Shown piece after piece: positions 1 to 10,108 of a stretch of DNA of 64,000 bases. The position numbers were made by a program, and so were the translations under genes. Source of the stretch: Sporisorium sorghi (taxonomy: Eukaryota > Basidiomycota > Ustilaginomycetes > Ustilaginales > Ustilaginaceae); contig JALCCG010000066.1 of NCBI GenBank assembly GCA_023212695.1, forward strand, positions 1 to 64,000. Direction: 5' to 3'. Under the pieces are notes generated by a model. It was not told where the DNA came from and did no database searches. It was given only the letters and a program-made list of their open reading frames with translations. Position 1 is the first letter of the stretch, and each line of letters starts with the position of its first letter.

Positions 1-456
1 GATAGTGGAGCTGCTGCCTGAAATTTTCGAAAATTTGAAAAATTGGAAAATTCAATTCACATAGGTGTGGAACTGACCGGCTCTGAGGGCTGTTGGATTT
101 TCGCATTTTTGGGTGGCTCTGAGAGCCGTTGGACTGACCGTCTCTGAGAGCCGCCCAAAATTGCGAAAATTCAGCGGCTCTCAGAGACGGTCTGATCTTG
201 ATCCAAAAAATCTCTCATCTACGTGAATCTCGCATCTACGTGAACTACGTTATGTACGAATTGAGAGGGTCCTGAGCGCGCGACCATAGCGAGCACAGAT
301 CTCCTTCATGTGGGCTTTGCGTTAGGAGGTTGTTGCATTTTTTTCCGATGGATGTGCACGAAGTACAACGCTTGAACCCTCTCCGCCGTCCAGCGCGGTC
401 TTCCCACCAGCTTAGCCTCCAGAATCGCGCATGCAACTCCAGCGCATGCACCCCAC
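1..456. repeat. Intergenic, short GGCTCT/GAGAGCC inverted repeats
   Basis: No gene is supported here. Positions 136-154 (GACCGTCTCTGAGAGCCGC) and 174-192 form a perfect 19-bp inverted repeat around a 19-nt AT-rich spacer. Related half-sites built on GGCTCTGAGAGCC recur near 79-91 and 113-125, with AT-rich spacers between them. This could be the end of a MITE or a dispersed palindromic repeat cut by the window edge. The rest is the 3' flank of the MKT1 gene. Confidence 0.6.
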
Positions 457-2859
457 CTAAGGCAGCTTAGCCAGCGGCTGCAACCACCTATCCGCCTCCC
501 TAAACTGCCCCACCACGTCCTTACTAATCGCATTCTCGGCATCCAGCGTCTCGATCGCCACGAGCACCGCTGCCCAGAACCTAAAGCTCCTCCCCAGCTC
601 CTGCTTGATATCCCTCACATTGCCAAACGTATCATCCAGTGCGCCGAGCACGCCCTGTTTCGCCTCGACCACCTCGGGGTCGTCCACCTGTTCCGGCAGC
701 ACCGGCCCGCCGCGGTACGTCAGCAGCCCATCCAGGTAACATTTGACGAGGATGCCCATGCCCGTATTGACGTCCGTCTGGAACGGAAGCGACAGCGAGA
801 TATCCAGATAGTCGTCGCGGTTCCTCCGCGCGTCGCCGCGCAGCAGCAGCGAGAGGCTGATCATCTCGATCAAATTGCGCATCGCCCGCGTAGTGCTTTT
901 CACGAACGCATTGAACACGAGCAACTCGCGGCTCAGCGGCGCCGTCCACTGCGCGGGCCGGAACGCCATCTGCAGCAGCGACACCGTGCGCATCACCAGC
1001 AGCATGTGTCGCTTCTCGGTTTCGTCACCGTAGGATGGCCCGCCGGAGTAGCTGCGCCCGCCAAAGTAGTTGGCATGCAGCGCCCCACCGCGCAGCAGCT
1101 CGAGGGCGAGGTAGAGCGGCTCCTGCAGCTTGTCGTTGAGCTTGCTCTTTTTGAGGGCGAGGTAGAGCGCACGTGCGTAGGGAGTGTGCAGGTGCGCATG
1201 GTTCAGGAAGCCGCGCAGCTCGAGCATCCGCCAGATGGTGTTGGCGACGATCTCGTCCTTCTTTTCGAGCGCCGACGTGGATCCATCGGGCAACTTTACG
1301 CGCGGGGTTTTGGTGCGGCTCGCGAGCTGGTCCGAAGTCGTCGCACCCAGACAGAGCGCAATGTCGATGGTGGAAGAATTCTGACGCCGCAGCTCCTCCT
1401 CGATAAAGCGATTCGAGACGTTCCACTGGTTGATGCGGTTGATGAGCTGCAGCGTCGCCGCCGAGTCGTGCGGGATCGGGTGGTCTGCCGAGGGAGCGAA
1501 GTAGTAAATGCCCGAGATCTTGCGCGACGACCAGAAGCCGTTGAGAACCGAAGCAGCAAGAGCGACAGCTACACAGCGCGGAGACTGGGGCGTCTCGGTG
1601 AGCGTCTCACGCACGTAGCGTCGGTAGTCTTCGCTCTCGCCATTGTCGAGCGGAGGCGCCTCGATGACGTGGCCCGAAGTCAAGCTGGCTAGCACCTGAG
1701 GACCTACAAGCCCTCGTGAAAGATGCAGGAAGACTTCGTCGGGAAGGCGGTGCGAAAACACCTCATGAATGTCAACTGGGACGTCGGCAGCAGTGAGGAT
1801 GGGTGTGCCGCCGTTGGAAGAGCCGATGGGCGGACCGCCTGCCGCGGGGCCAGCGCCGTTAGGAGCGATGTGAGCCGGTGCCGAACCGAGCGAGAGTGGT
1901 GGAGGCGGTGTGGCCAGCGGCAATGGCAGCACGCGCCCCTCTTCCGCGGACAACACTAGACAGAACTTGACGGTGGTTCTTGCGCGGCAGAACTGATCGA
2001 GGTAGTTGATCTTTTGGACGGTAGGGTGGCCTTCGAAGGCAGCGACGAGCGGGTAGCCGCCCTTGTACTGTTTTACGAGCTCGTTGATGTGACGCAGATT
2101 TGGGGGTGCTCCGGCGTGCGGTGGTGGAGCGCCCAAGCTGGAATCTTGCAAGGCGGGGAAAGTGCCGCAGAGGTCGCTCCCAGCAAGCAGACCGAGGTCG
2201 AGGAACTGCTCCTCATTGCACCTGAGCTCATTGAGCACGGCTTGCTTGGAGACGAACTGGAACGTAGAGTCGGAAAGATTGAGAGAGGTGATGAGGCGGT
2301 CGACGCGGTCAAAGAGCAAGACTTCCGTTGGACCGTAGATGGCGTGGATATACGATTTGGAGTGACGCTCCAACGAGACGAGTTGGCCTGAGGCAAGATA
2401 CGGCGCGACCATAAACTCGACGTGCCTGTGTCGGAAAGCGCGCAGGATAACGCGGTAGAGATCTGGATGATGCAAGGAATTGCTTGCAGAGAGCAGCGAG
2501 TGTGTCACGTCGACTTGACCGTTCTCGTAAGCCTCCCATGCGCGATGGCGCTGCTTGACTCTGGGATCTTCGTATGAAAAGGGGCGGACTCGTTTGTTGG
2601 GCGGAATGCCGTTGAGAATAAAGACAGGCTTTACGCGAGCCTTTTCGAGCGCGCGCAAGTCATTTTCGATGTGAGAGATGAGGGCGATGGGTGCGCCTCC
2701 GAGAGCAGCGACGAGTGGTTCTGAAGTGGAAGGGTTGGAGAGGAGCTGCTTGAGGTAGGTGGAGAGGTCGATGCCGAGACGAGTGTCTTTTAGTGCCGAG
2801 AGCGGTGCGGACTGGGTGAGACCGCGATCATGAAGAAAAGCCTGCAAGCCGCGGATCAT
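457..2859 (-). CDS. MKT1: Mkt1-like post-transcriptional regulator (XPG-fold)
   Basis: An 800-aa protein close to the roughly 830 aa of yeast Mkt1. In yeast Mkt1 works with the ataxin-2 homologue Pbp1 on polysomes to regulate translation and stability of selected mRNAs, including HO and nuclear-encoded mitochondrial transcripts. Residues 1-95 resemble an XPG N-terminal domain (MIRGLQAFLHDRGL start, LGIDLSTYLKQLL). An XPG-I-like region follows at about 130-250 (VEFMVAPYLASGQLV, YGPTEVLLFDRVDRLI, LGLLAGSDLCGTFP). The FEN1-type acidic active site is largely absent, as expected for this non-nuclease branch. A Pro/Gly-rich linker near 330-370 precedes the Mkt1 C-terminal domain (about 540-790). 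The ATG at 2859 fits the XPG-type N-terminus. It is divergent from the 5-oxoprolinase-like gene across about 350 bp. Family assignment is firm; target mRNAs cannot be read from sequence. Confidence 0.9.
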   Translation of the reverse strand: MIRGLQAFLHDRGLTQSAPLSALKDTRLGIDLSTYLKQLLSNPSTSEPLVAALGGAPIALISHIENDLRALEKARVKPVFILNGIPPNKRVRPFSYEDPRVKQRHRAWEAYENGQVDVTHSLLSASNSLHHPDLYRVILRAFRHRHVEFMVAPYLASGQLVSLERHSKSYIHAIYGPTEVLLFDRVDRLITSLNLSDSTFQFVSKQAVLNELRCNEEQFLDLGLLAGSDLCGTFPALQDSSLGAPPPHAGAPPNLRHINELVKQYKGGYPLVAAFEGHPTVQKINYLDQFCRARTTVKFCLVLSAEEGRVLPLPLATPPPPLSLGSAPAHIAPNGAGPAAGGPPIGSSNGGTPILTAADVPVDIHEVFSHRLPDEVFLHLSRGLVGPQVLASLTSGHVIEAPPLDNGESEDYRRYVRETLTETPQSPRCVAVALAASVLNGFWSSRKISGIYYFAPSADHPIPHDSAATLQLINRINQWNVSNRFIEEELRRQNSSTIDIALCLGATTSDQLASRTKTPRVKLPDGSTSALEKKDEIVANTIWRMLELRGFLNHAHLHTPYARALYLALKKSKLNDKLQEPLYLALELLRGGALHANYFGGRSYSGGPSYGDETEKRHMLLVMRTVSLLQMAFRPAQWTAPLSRELLVFNAFVKSTTRAMRNLIEMISLSLLLRGDARRNRDDYLDISLSLPFQTDVNTGMGILVKCYLDGLLTYRGGPVLPEQVDDPEVVEAKQGVLGALDDTFGNVRDIKQELGRSFRFWAAVLVAIETLDAENAISKDVVGQFREADRWLQPLAKLP

Positions 2860-3208
2860 GGTGTCGGCTCCTTAGCTCGATGATGGATGTGGTTGAGGTG
2901 GAAGAAAGGGAAGAAAGGGAAGAAAGAAAGAAAGCTCGACTTCGCTTTCCGCACCGCACGCACTGCAACTCTGCCGAGCCACGACCAACAGCAAATCGAG
3001 CGAAACCCATCCGTGCGCAGTTTTGCTTTGCTGCTTCCACTCGTGCGATTTTGCATTTTTTCTGAATGTTACATCTCTCTGACCATCACAATTTTCAGAA
3101 AATTCTAGCTCGGCAAAATTAGCGGCGTTTACTCAGCATCGACGAACAAACGAACGCACGATCCATCTTCGCTACTCTCACTCACTCACTCCATCATCCA
3201 CAACAACA
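2860..3208. promoter_or_regulatory. Shared divergent promoter, MKT1 / 5-oxoprolinase-like
   Basis: A 349-bp intergenic region between two divergent start codons. It has a purine-rich GGAAGAAAG repeat at about 2898-2934 next to MKT1 and a CACTCACTC-rich leader just before the ATG at 3209. No clear TATA box was found for either gene. Confidence 0.5.
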
Positions 3209-5560
3209 ATGTCAAACCGCATCCAGATCGCCATCGACCGAGGCGGCACATTCACTGACTGCCTCGGTCGCATCCCACCTTCCAAACGCGGCGAGCAACC
3301 TCAAGACATCGTCATCAAGCTCCTCTCGCACGATCCGGCCAACTACAAGGACGCACCCACCGAAGGTGTACGGCGCATCCTCGAGCAGGCTTACGGCATA
3401 AAAATCCCACGTGGGGAGAAGATCGATACGTCCAAGATCGACTACATCCGTCTTTCTACTACTGTGGCGACCAATGCGCTGTTGGAGCGCAAGGGCGAGA
3501 GGCACGCGCTCGTGATTACGAAGGGGTTTAAGGATTTGGTTCAGATTGGGAATCAGAGCCGGCCGAGCATTTTTGATCTGGCGATCAAGAAGCCCGAGGT
3601 GCTGTACCATGGTGTGTTGGAGGTGGACGAGCGGGTGACGCTTGTGGGGTATACTTCGGATCCGAAAGCGAGGGACAATGCGGTGCAGTTCGATCTGGAG
3701 GCGAGCGGCGAGTACATCAGCAAGATCACCAAGCCGTACTCTGGCACCGACCAGCCTCCAAACGCCTACGATGAGCACGGCAACCCTACAGGTCCACCCG
3801 AGATTGTGCGTGGCATCTCCGGCGAGGCCGTCGCCATCCTCAAAAAGCCCGACGAGGCACTGCTCCATAAACAGCTCCATGCCCTGTACCACGAACACGG
3901 CTACCGCTCGCTCGCCGTCGTGCTCATGCACTCCTACACCTACCCCCGCCACGAAGAGATCATTAAGCGCATCGCGCTCGACGTCGGCTTCGAGACAGTC
4001 AGCTGCTCCAGCCAGCTCATGCCCATGATCAAGATGGTGCCGCGCGCCACCTCCTCCACTGCCGACGCGTACCTCACACCTGTGCTGCAGGCGTACATCG
4101 ACGGCTTCTTTTCCGGGTTCCAGGACTCGCTGCGTTCGGGCGAGGCAGGGACGAAAGTCGAGTTCATGATGTCCGACGGCGGCTTGACGTCTGTCGACCA
4201 TTTCTCGGGGCTCAAGTCGATCATCTCTGGTCCGGCGGGCGGCGTGGTCGGTATGGCTCTGACGAGCTACGACAAAGACGACGGAAGGCCGATTATTGGG
4301 TTTGATATGGGCGGCACCTCGACCGACGTGAGCCGATACGACGGGCAGTACGAGCAGGTCTTCGAGACGACGCTCGACGGCATTACCATCCAGAGTCCGC
4401 AGCTGGACGTCAACACGGTTGCGAGTGGGGGCAGTAGCCGGTTGTTCTTCCGCAATGGTTTATTCGCTGTAGGGCCAGAGTCGGCGTCGGCGCACCCGGG
4501 TCCGACGTGCTACCGCAAAGGCGGGCCGCTGGCGATTACGGATGCGAACCTCGTCACGGGCCGGTTGGCGGTGGAGATGTTCCCCAAGATTTTCGGGCCG
4601 GACGAGAACCAGGGCTTGGACCAGGATGCTAGCGAAAAAGCTTTTCGGGAGCTGACGGAACACATCAACAGCGCCTCCGCGGCGGGACGCGGGGAGCTGA
4701 GCGTGGACGAGGTGGCGCAGGGTTTCATCCGCGTGGCGAACGAGATCATGTGCCGGCCGATCCGCGCGCTGACCGAGGCGCGCGGGTACAGTGCGTCCAA
4801 GCACATCCTGGCGAGCTTTGGTGGGGCGGGTGGGCAGCATGCGTGTTCGCTCGCGCGCTCGCTGGGGATTCGCACGGTTATTGTGCACAAGTACTCGAGC
4901 ATCTTGAGTGCGTATGGGATGGCGTTGGCGGATCGCGTGTTTGAGCACCAGGAGCCGTGCTCCGAGACGTGGGGCGGCGCCGAGTCGGATGCGAAGAAGC
5001 GCATTGAGAAGCGCGTCGAGCAGCTGCGCGGCAAGGTGAAGGGCGAGCTCGAGGCGCAGGGTTTTCGGGCGGAGCGCATCGAGCTGCAGACGCTGCTGAA
5101 TTTGCGCTACGAGGGCACGGATACGAGTCTTATGACGCTCCAGCCGGCAGGTGGCGGGTGGGACTTCGAGCGTGTCTTTATGGATAAGTACAAGCAGGAG
5201 TTTGGGTTTGTGCTGGAGGACAAGGAGATCATCGTCGACGATATCCGCGTCAAGGGTATTGGCAAGTCGTTCGACTCGTTGGGCCAGACGGTGCTCGCAG
5301 AGTACCGGTCGCTGTTCGGCGAGCGGAAGAGCAAGCCGGCGGATACGAGCAAGGTCGAGAAGCTGGCAACGCGGAAAGTGTACTTCGACCAGCAGGGCCG
5401 GCTCGAGACGCCCATCATCAAGCTCGACCAGCTCCAGCACGGCACCACCATCCAGGGTCCCGCTATCTTGGTCGATCAGACCCAGACCATCCTCGTCGAA
5501 CCCAAGTGCGAGGCTCACCTCACTTCGCAAGCCGTCCTCATCGACATTCTCTACGACTGA
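3209..5560 (+). CDS. 5-oxoprolinase HyuA-type subunit (stand-alone half)
   Basis: A 783-aa protein of the hydantoinase A/5-oxoprolinase family, which performs ATP-dependent opening of 5-oxoproline to glutamate in the gamma-glutamyl (glutathione) cycle or hydrolyses related hydantoins. The HyuA N-domain starts at once (DRGGTFTD at residues 10-17; STTVATNALLERKG near 83). The nucleotide-binding core follows (GPAGGVVGM, GFDMGGTSTDVSRYDG, SAHPGPTCYRKGGP, GGAGGQHACSLA), and a C-terminal beta-rich domain ends at ILYD. Fungal 5-oxoprolinases such as yeast Oxp1 are single chains of about 1,286 aa in which a HyuB module follows directly. Here a TGA follows the HyuA module and the next 195 bp encode nothing HyuB-like. 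It is either a split enzyme with HyuB elsewhere, or a HyuA-like protein of another specificity. Start ATG lies in AACAACAATG. Confidence 0.88.
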   Translation: MSNRIQIAIDRGGTFTDCLGRIPPSKRGEQPQDIVIKLLSHDPANYKDAPTEGVRRILEQAYGIKIPRGEKIDTSKIDYIRLSTTVATNALLERKGERHALVITKGFKDLVQIGNQSRPSIFDLAIKKPEVLYHGVLEVDERVTLVGYTSDPKARDNAVQFDLEASGEYISKITKPYSGTDQPPNAYDEHGNPTGPPEIVRGISGEAVAILKKPDEALLHKQLHALYHEHGYRSLAVVLMHSYTYPRHEEIIKRIALDVGFETVSCSSQLMPMIKMVPRATSSTADAYLTPVLQAYIDGFFSGFQDSLRSGEAGTKVEFMMSDGGLTSVDHFSGLKSIISGPAGGVVGMALTSYDKDDGRPIIGFDMGGTSTDVSRYDGQYEQVFETTLDGITIQSPQLDVNTVASGGSSRLFFRNGLFAVGPESASAHPGPTCYRKGGPLAITDANLVTGRLAVEMFPKIFGPDENQGLDQDASEKAFRELTEHINSASAAGRGELSVDEVAQGFIRVANEIMCRPIRALTEARGYSASKHILASFGGAGGQHACSLARSLGIRTVIVHKYSSILSAYGMALADRVFEHQEPCSETWGGAESDAKKRIEKRVEQLRGKVKGELEAQGFRAERIELQTLLNLRYEGTDTSLMTLQPAGGGWDFERVFMDKYKQEFGFVLEDKEIIVDDIRVKGIGKSFDSLGQTVLAEYRSLFGERKSKPADTSKVEKLATRKVYFDQQGRLETPIIKLDQLQHGTTIQGPAILVDQTQTILVEPKCEAHLTSQAVLIDILYD

Positions 5561-5755
5561 AGCGCAGTCTCGCGCTTTGTCCATGCAACGCCATGCCAAA
5601 GAGAGTGAAAAGCAGTGCAGTGATTGCGATGAAGTGTGAATGCATAGGAAAATGTCCGAAATGAGAATGGGAGAGGGGTTGTTGGTATGCAAATGCTGAA
5701 ATGCTGTCCTTCGTATGCAGATATGGATGGATGGTATCGATCAAAGTCTTTGGAT

Positions 5756-8700
5756 CTAGTCCTCAAGTCGAGCCTTGAGACGAGCCAGTCGCTGTTCCAG
5801 ACCGAGCAACGACCCTTGAAGCGCGGTGTGGCGGTGATTGAGTCCCGTCAACAGGCTCGCGTCGGCTTTGGCTGGCGAATCTGTGCCCGGAGCAGCTTCC
5901 AAAGTGGCGCTCAGTTGCTTTTGCCGCGCAGAGACGCCTGTCGAAGTTTGCAGCGACGACGAAGAGTTCCGCATGGCAAAAGACCTCGGCAGCGTCTCTC
6001 CCATCTTTCGCCCACCGAGCCTAGAAGAGGTATGCTTGGTTTGATATGCTCTACTGCCCTTAGTCTCCATCGAGCCCTGCTTGTCCGCTTTGGTTCTGGC
6101 GTCCTCTGCTGCGAGCTCTTCGTTCGGCTCTTCGCACAACGTCGACGAAGTGAGGCGGCTTCTGATCCGGCCAAAGCCTCGACTCGTCTTGGACGTCCCG
6201 TCTTGGCTGGAAGGCCGCTCGATCGTGACCTTCTCGCGTTCTTTCAGCGACAGCACGCTCGAAAAGCGTCGAATCGTACGTCCAGGCAAGCTGCCACCGG
6301 GCGCCATCAAGCGCATGCGGCTCTCGACGTGGCCCAAGATGAAATCATCCTCGCCATCCGCGTTGGCAGGCGATGAAGACAACAAGGCCGTCCCAGGTCG
6401 CGAAGAAGCAGGTGCCGAAGCCTCAGCATCCGCTTTGGCGCGATCGCTGAGCGAGAGCATGCTCGTCGCTCGACCCATGCCCTTGGCCTTGCGATACTGC
6501 GAAAGCATCTCGCCGCTGTCCTTGCGTCGGATCGTCTTTGCCGTGCGACTCGTCTCGCGTGCAGATCCTACACCGTCACCATGACCGTCCGAGCTGCCAG
6601 CACCGTCCCTCCCATCGCGCCAAGGCGGAATCGCTCCAAGCACGGGCACGTACGCCATCGGCGCAAATGTCACCGACGTCTTTCCCAAGCTCGAGGAAAG
6701 CGCCTCGTTGCTGAGATCAGGCGATTCTTTGCCCGAGATCTGCACCGAACCGGACCTGACACGGTGCGATGTCGGACCAAAGTCCAATCCACGCTCATAC
6801 GAGACGTCGCGAGACGAGTGGCATGAGCGGGCAGAGTGGTCGCTCAGCAAGATGGGCGATGAGCTGCGGGCTGCTGCTGCTTCCAGCACCACTGCCACCG
6901 ACGGAGCCGATGCGAAAGCGTCCGTCAGAGGCGGACTCTGGGCACGTTTGGGCTTGGTGGGTGTGCCGCGCTCCTGCGCCCTGATGAGCAGCTGACGAGC
7001 GCTCTTCTTGTGCCTCAGATTGCGTCGACCATTGGTAGAGTCGTCCGACGCGTCCGAATCGTACATGTCGATGTCCATGGCATGCTGGTTCTGGGTCATG
7101 GCGCCAAAGTGCGGCGACTCGTTCAAGAAGCCTAGATGCGGTGGTGAGCTGCTTGGGGAAGACTCGGGCGGGATCACCTTGAAGGTGGCCCGCGGAGCGA
7201 TCAGGTTGGCTCTCGACCTGCGTTGCCGAAGTGTGCCCGAGGATGGCTGCGCCTTCAAGGTGGCTTTTTCTCCGCGATTCCGTTGGTCTGCTGGCTCGGA
7301 TGTCTCGGCAGGCTGGCGTGGGGCGTTCAAGGACTGCAAAGCCCTACGAGTAGAGGCAGCGCGTGATACCGGCACGTCTGGCCTAGCTTGCAGCTGCGCA
7401 CGTTTTGACAGCGGCTGCGTCGTGGTAGGCTTGGAAGCAGACAGCTGTGGGTCGATGGAGGAGCGAGGCAGGCCTGCGGGACGGGCGGTCGACGAAGTCA
7501 AGGGAGTAGCTGGCACGAGTGCGACAGGCTGCTTCTTGCGCACGCTTTTCTGCACCGCCGCCATCATCTCATCCCATGCCTCGCGTTCCGACATCTCTCG
7601 GACAGCATTACTGCCTCCGGACTGGCGACTATCGGATCCGACGCTTCCTCCGCCTGGTGTCGCGGATCTTGCCCGGTCCAAGTCGCGACGATGCAGCAAT
7701 GGCTTCTTCCCGCCTGTGAATTTGGATGTGCGGGCGACCGAGGCAACCGGGAAAGGATAAGGCGAGGGTGGAACAGCTGGTGTGAGGCTTGCCAGAGCGT
7801 CTTCTGGGATGGGCGCCTCTTGTCCCTGCAGCTGGCGAAGTCGCTCGTGCATGGCCATGTACGACGGCTTGCGAGCGGGCGTGACGAAGCTCTGCTGCTG
7901 CGAGAAGGGCACTGCAGACGGCCTGACAGGGTTTGCAGTGGCGTGCTGAGCCGATTCTACAGGGCCGACAGGACTTGGAGCAAAAGAAGGAGGCGTCGGC
8001 AGCATCGTGATTGACTGCGAGCACGGCCCGCCTCCTCTGTGGAACGGTGTAGATGCGACGGGTGTGCCTGCAGGCCATCCGCTCGGCGAAGCTTCCGATC
8101 TGTGAGCAAGGTCATCTAAACTGGCGGCGGTCGACATTTCGCCTGGCGAGGGAGCTTCATGGTCCGCTGAAGCTGAAAAGGCATCGCGGTGGGGCAGATA
8201 GCTGAATCCGATGAAAGTAACATCGCAGTCGGACCATCGCGGCGCCGAACGGGAGACGTACGGCGAGTTGGCTCCGGCCTTGTAGGAGCCGATGTCGCAC
8301 AGGGTGATGGACTGTGAAGACGAGTTGAGCACCACGGCCGGCGAAGAGGAAGATCGAGGCATGCCGGGAGCTGTAGCATCGACCGCCTCTGCCGCTTCCG
8401 CAGCTGGTGCTTCGGCAAGGTTATGAGCTGTGCTGCCGTCCAGATTGTTGGCCGGACTTGCCTCGCGTCTCCACCAGTCGCGCTGCTGTCGAACCGAGTC
8501 CGACTCGAGCTCTCGTGAGTCGGCAAAGGCTGGAAAATCGTCGGGATTGCCAGCATACAAAGCAGAGAAGGAAGGCAAGCTCGAGACGACGGAAAACGAG
8601 TTGTCCTGCAGACGTGCAGCAATGCCATTCAAAGGAGCGCCTTGCTGGTTGCCGTTGGTGGCCATGGCTGCTGCGTGTGGAGATTGCAGGTCAACGACAT

Positions 8701-10108
8701 CGGCGTTGGGTGTGAACGGAGGCTGCAGAGGCCATTGCTTGGACCAGTCGATGCTCTCTGCACGATAGAAGGCGTGCCGTTGGACCTCTTCGGAGGATCT
8801 TCGACCCAGGCGATGGCGAGCTGCGGTCAAAAGGCCCTGAACGAGACTTTTGAGGTGCGTTGAACAGACAACGGAGGTGTCAAAGGTGAGCGAGGTCTTG
8901 TGATGTTTGATCTTCTCGTAGGTCTCCTCCATCTTGCTGGCAAAGAAAGGCAGGACACCGAATCGCATCTCGTACAGCATGACACCAAAGCTCCACCAGT
9001 CGACCTCGGGACCGTATGGACCAGCAATCTCTTGTGGGCCTGCGCCGGCGTCATTTGCGGAAGACGAGCAACTTGCTCGTTTCAAGCCAAGAATGTCGTC
9101 GAGGCTTGACATGTCAAGTTGCCTCTGTCTCTCGAGTGCTTTCCGCTCCTCTGCTTCGAGCACTTCGGGGGATAGGTAGTCGCAGGTGCCTGTGGGTTGA
9201 GAGCAGTAGAAGGCCCATACTTTGCGCTCTGTCGATGACGAGGAGCGCCTAGCTCGGCTTGATCTGCCGGAGAGGTCTGCGACGTGAAAGTCGCTGAAGG
9301 GAGCTGCGCTGGAAAAGTCGCAGAGCTTGAGATGACCGCTGGTGTCCAAGAGAAAGTTGCCTGGCTTGATGTCTCGGTGAGCAAAGCCTTGAGCGTGCAC
9401 CCAGGCGATGGCCTGAATCATGTCGACGCTGTACCTGAGGATCCAGTCTTCGGTGAGAAGACCTGTTGCGGCTCGTCCGGGATACTCGGCACCGCAGTTG
9501 CTCGCCGCCATGAGAAGTTCGCTAAAGTCGCCGCTGGGAACATACTCCATTAGTACGTGAACCGAGTTTTGGGTTTGGAACGCCGCCAGCAGCTGCGGGG
9601 TGAGCAGCTGGAGCGCCTGACCATTTTCGGAGTTGCGCTGAAGCAGCTTTGTCTCGTTGATGGGAGTCTGGATGGCGGCATTACGTCGAGCAAAGCCCTT
9701 GACAAGCGACTTGAGCACGTAGACACGACCATCGAGGCGGTTCTTGACCACTTCGACGAGACTGCCTGCGCTCTTCTGGAGCACCTTGATGGTCTTGAAA
9801 TCTTGCGCCTGCAAGCTGGCTTGACGTAGATGTTGGAGGGATGGACATGCCGCAGCTCTGAAAGGGTTGGGATCCTTGCTTGGCGAGAGACCATGGGCGG
9901 ACCAGGCGATAACGAGGCTGATGTCGAGCAGCTTGGCGAGAGTGGGTGGAGAGATGTCGGCATCGCTCTTGCTTGTGTCTGAGTTGTCCGAGCGTAGACT
10001 GGTGTGGCTGATTTGAAAGTCGCGAGCTGCGGCCCTGACGGATTTGGAATGGAGAACATCTCGTATTGTGTCGTGCCGTTGTTGCCACGACGGCGAATCG
10101 AGCGTCAT
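5756..10108 (-). CDS. DMPK/MRCK-like AGC Ser/Thr kinase with DFS motif
   Basis: A 1,450-aa protein with one kinase domain at about residues 110-440 and a long low-complexity Ser/Pro/Ala-rich tail. Visible kinase elements: K133 (YVLK), alpha-C E152 (INETKLL), the catalytic loop HRDIKPGNF at 244-252, SPE at 313-315, and [17 protein letters not shown]. The last motif and the following [16 protein letters not shown] are typical of the DMPK/MRCK/ROCK group of AGC kinases. Oddities: the glycine loop is degenerate ([11 protein letters not shown]), the Mg-binding DFG is DFS (264-266), the activation segment is long (about 50 residues, Ser/Arg-rich), and about 40 residues are inserted before DWWSFG. 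The last 40 residues form a Leu-rich potential coiled coil. Residues 1-40 look faintly helix-turn-helix-like, which I would not rely on. Its substrate and Rho/Cdc42 dependence are unknown. It is convergent with the 5-oxoprolinase-like gene. Confidence 0.85.
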   Translation of the reverse strand: MTLDSPSWQQRHDTIRDVLHSKSVRAAARDFQISHTSLRSDNSDTSKSDADISPPTLAKLLDISLVIAWSAHGLSPSKDPNPFRAAACPSLQHLRQASLQAQDFKTIKVLQKSAGSLVEVVKNRLDGRVYVLKSLVKGFARRNAAIQTPINETKLLQRNSENGQALQLLTPQLLAAFQTQNSVHVLMEYVPSGDFSELLMAASNCGAEYPGRAATGLLTEDWILRYSVDMIQAIAWVHAQGFAHRDIKPGNFLLDTSGHLKLCDFSSAAPFSDFHVADLSGRSSRARRSSSSTERKVWAFYCSQPTGTCDYLSPEVLEAEERKALERQRQLDMSSLDDILGLKRASCSSSANDAGAGPQEIAGPYGPEVDWWSFGVMLYEMRFGVLPFFASKMEETYEKIKHHKTSLTFDTSVVCSTHLKSLVQGLLTAARHRLGRRSSEEVQRHAFYRAESIDWSKQWPLQPPFTPNADVVDLQSPHAAAMATNGNQQGAPLNGIAARLQDNSFSVVSSLPSFSALYAGNPDDFPAFADSRELESDSVRQQRDWWRREASPANNLDGSTAHNLAEAPAAEAAEAVDATAPGMPRSSSSPAVVLNSSSQSITLCDIGSYKAGANSPYVSRSAPRWSDCDVTFIGFSYLPHRDAFSASADHEAPSPGEMSTAASLDDLAHRSEASPSGWPAGTPVASTPFHRGGGPCSQSITMLPTPPSFAPSPVGPVESAQHATANPVRPSAVPFSQQQSFVTPARKPSYMAMHERLRQLQGQEAPIPEDALASLTPAVPPSPYPFPVASVARTSKFTGGKKPLLHRRDLDRARSATPGGGSVGSDSRQSGGSNAVREMSEREAWDEMMAAVQKSVRKKQPVALVPATPLTSSTARPAGLPRSSIDPQLSASKPTTTQPLSKRAQLQARPDVPVSRAASTRRALQSLNAPRQPAETSEPADQRNRGEKATLKAQPSSGTLRQRRSRANLIAPRATFKVIPPESSPSSSPPHLGFLNESPHFGAMTQNQHAMDIDMYDSDASDDSTNGRRNLRHKKSARQLLIRAQERGTPTKPKRAQSPPLTDAFASAPSVAVVLEAAAARSSSPILLSDHSARSCHSSRDVSYERGLDFGPTSHRVRSGSVQISGKESPDLSNEALSSSLGKTSVTFAPMAYVPVLGAIPPWRDGRDGAGSSDGHGDGVGSARETSRTAKTIRRKDSGEMLSQYRKAKGMGRATSMLSLSDRAKADAEASAPASSRPGTALLSSSPANADGEDDFILGHVESRMRLMAPGGSLPGRTIRRFSSVLSLKEREKVTIERPSSQDGTSKTSRGFGRIRSRLTSSTLCEEPNEELAAEDARTKADKQGSMETKGSRAYQTKHTSSRLGGRKMGETLPRSFAMRNSSSSLQTSTGVSARQKQLSATLEAAPGTDSPAKADASLLTGLNHRHTALQGSLLGLEQRLARLKARLED

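Noticed and set aside
4460..5692. 410-codon minus-strand ORF
   Set aside because: Antisense shadow of the 5-oxoprolinase-like gene; Arg/Leu-rich translation with no family signal.
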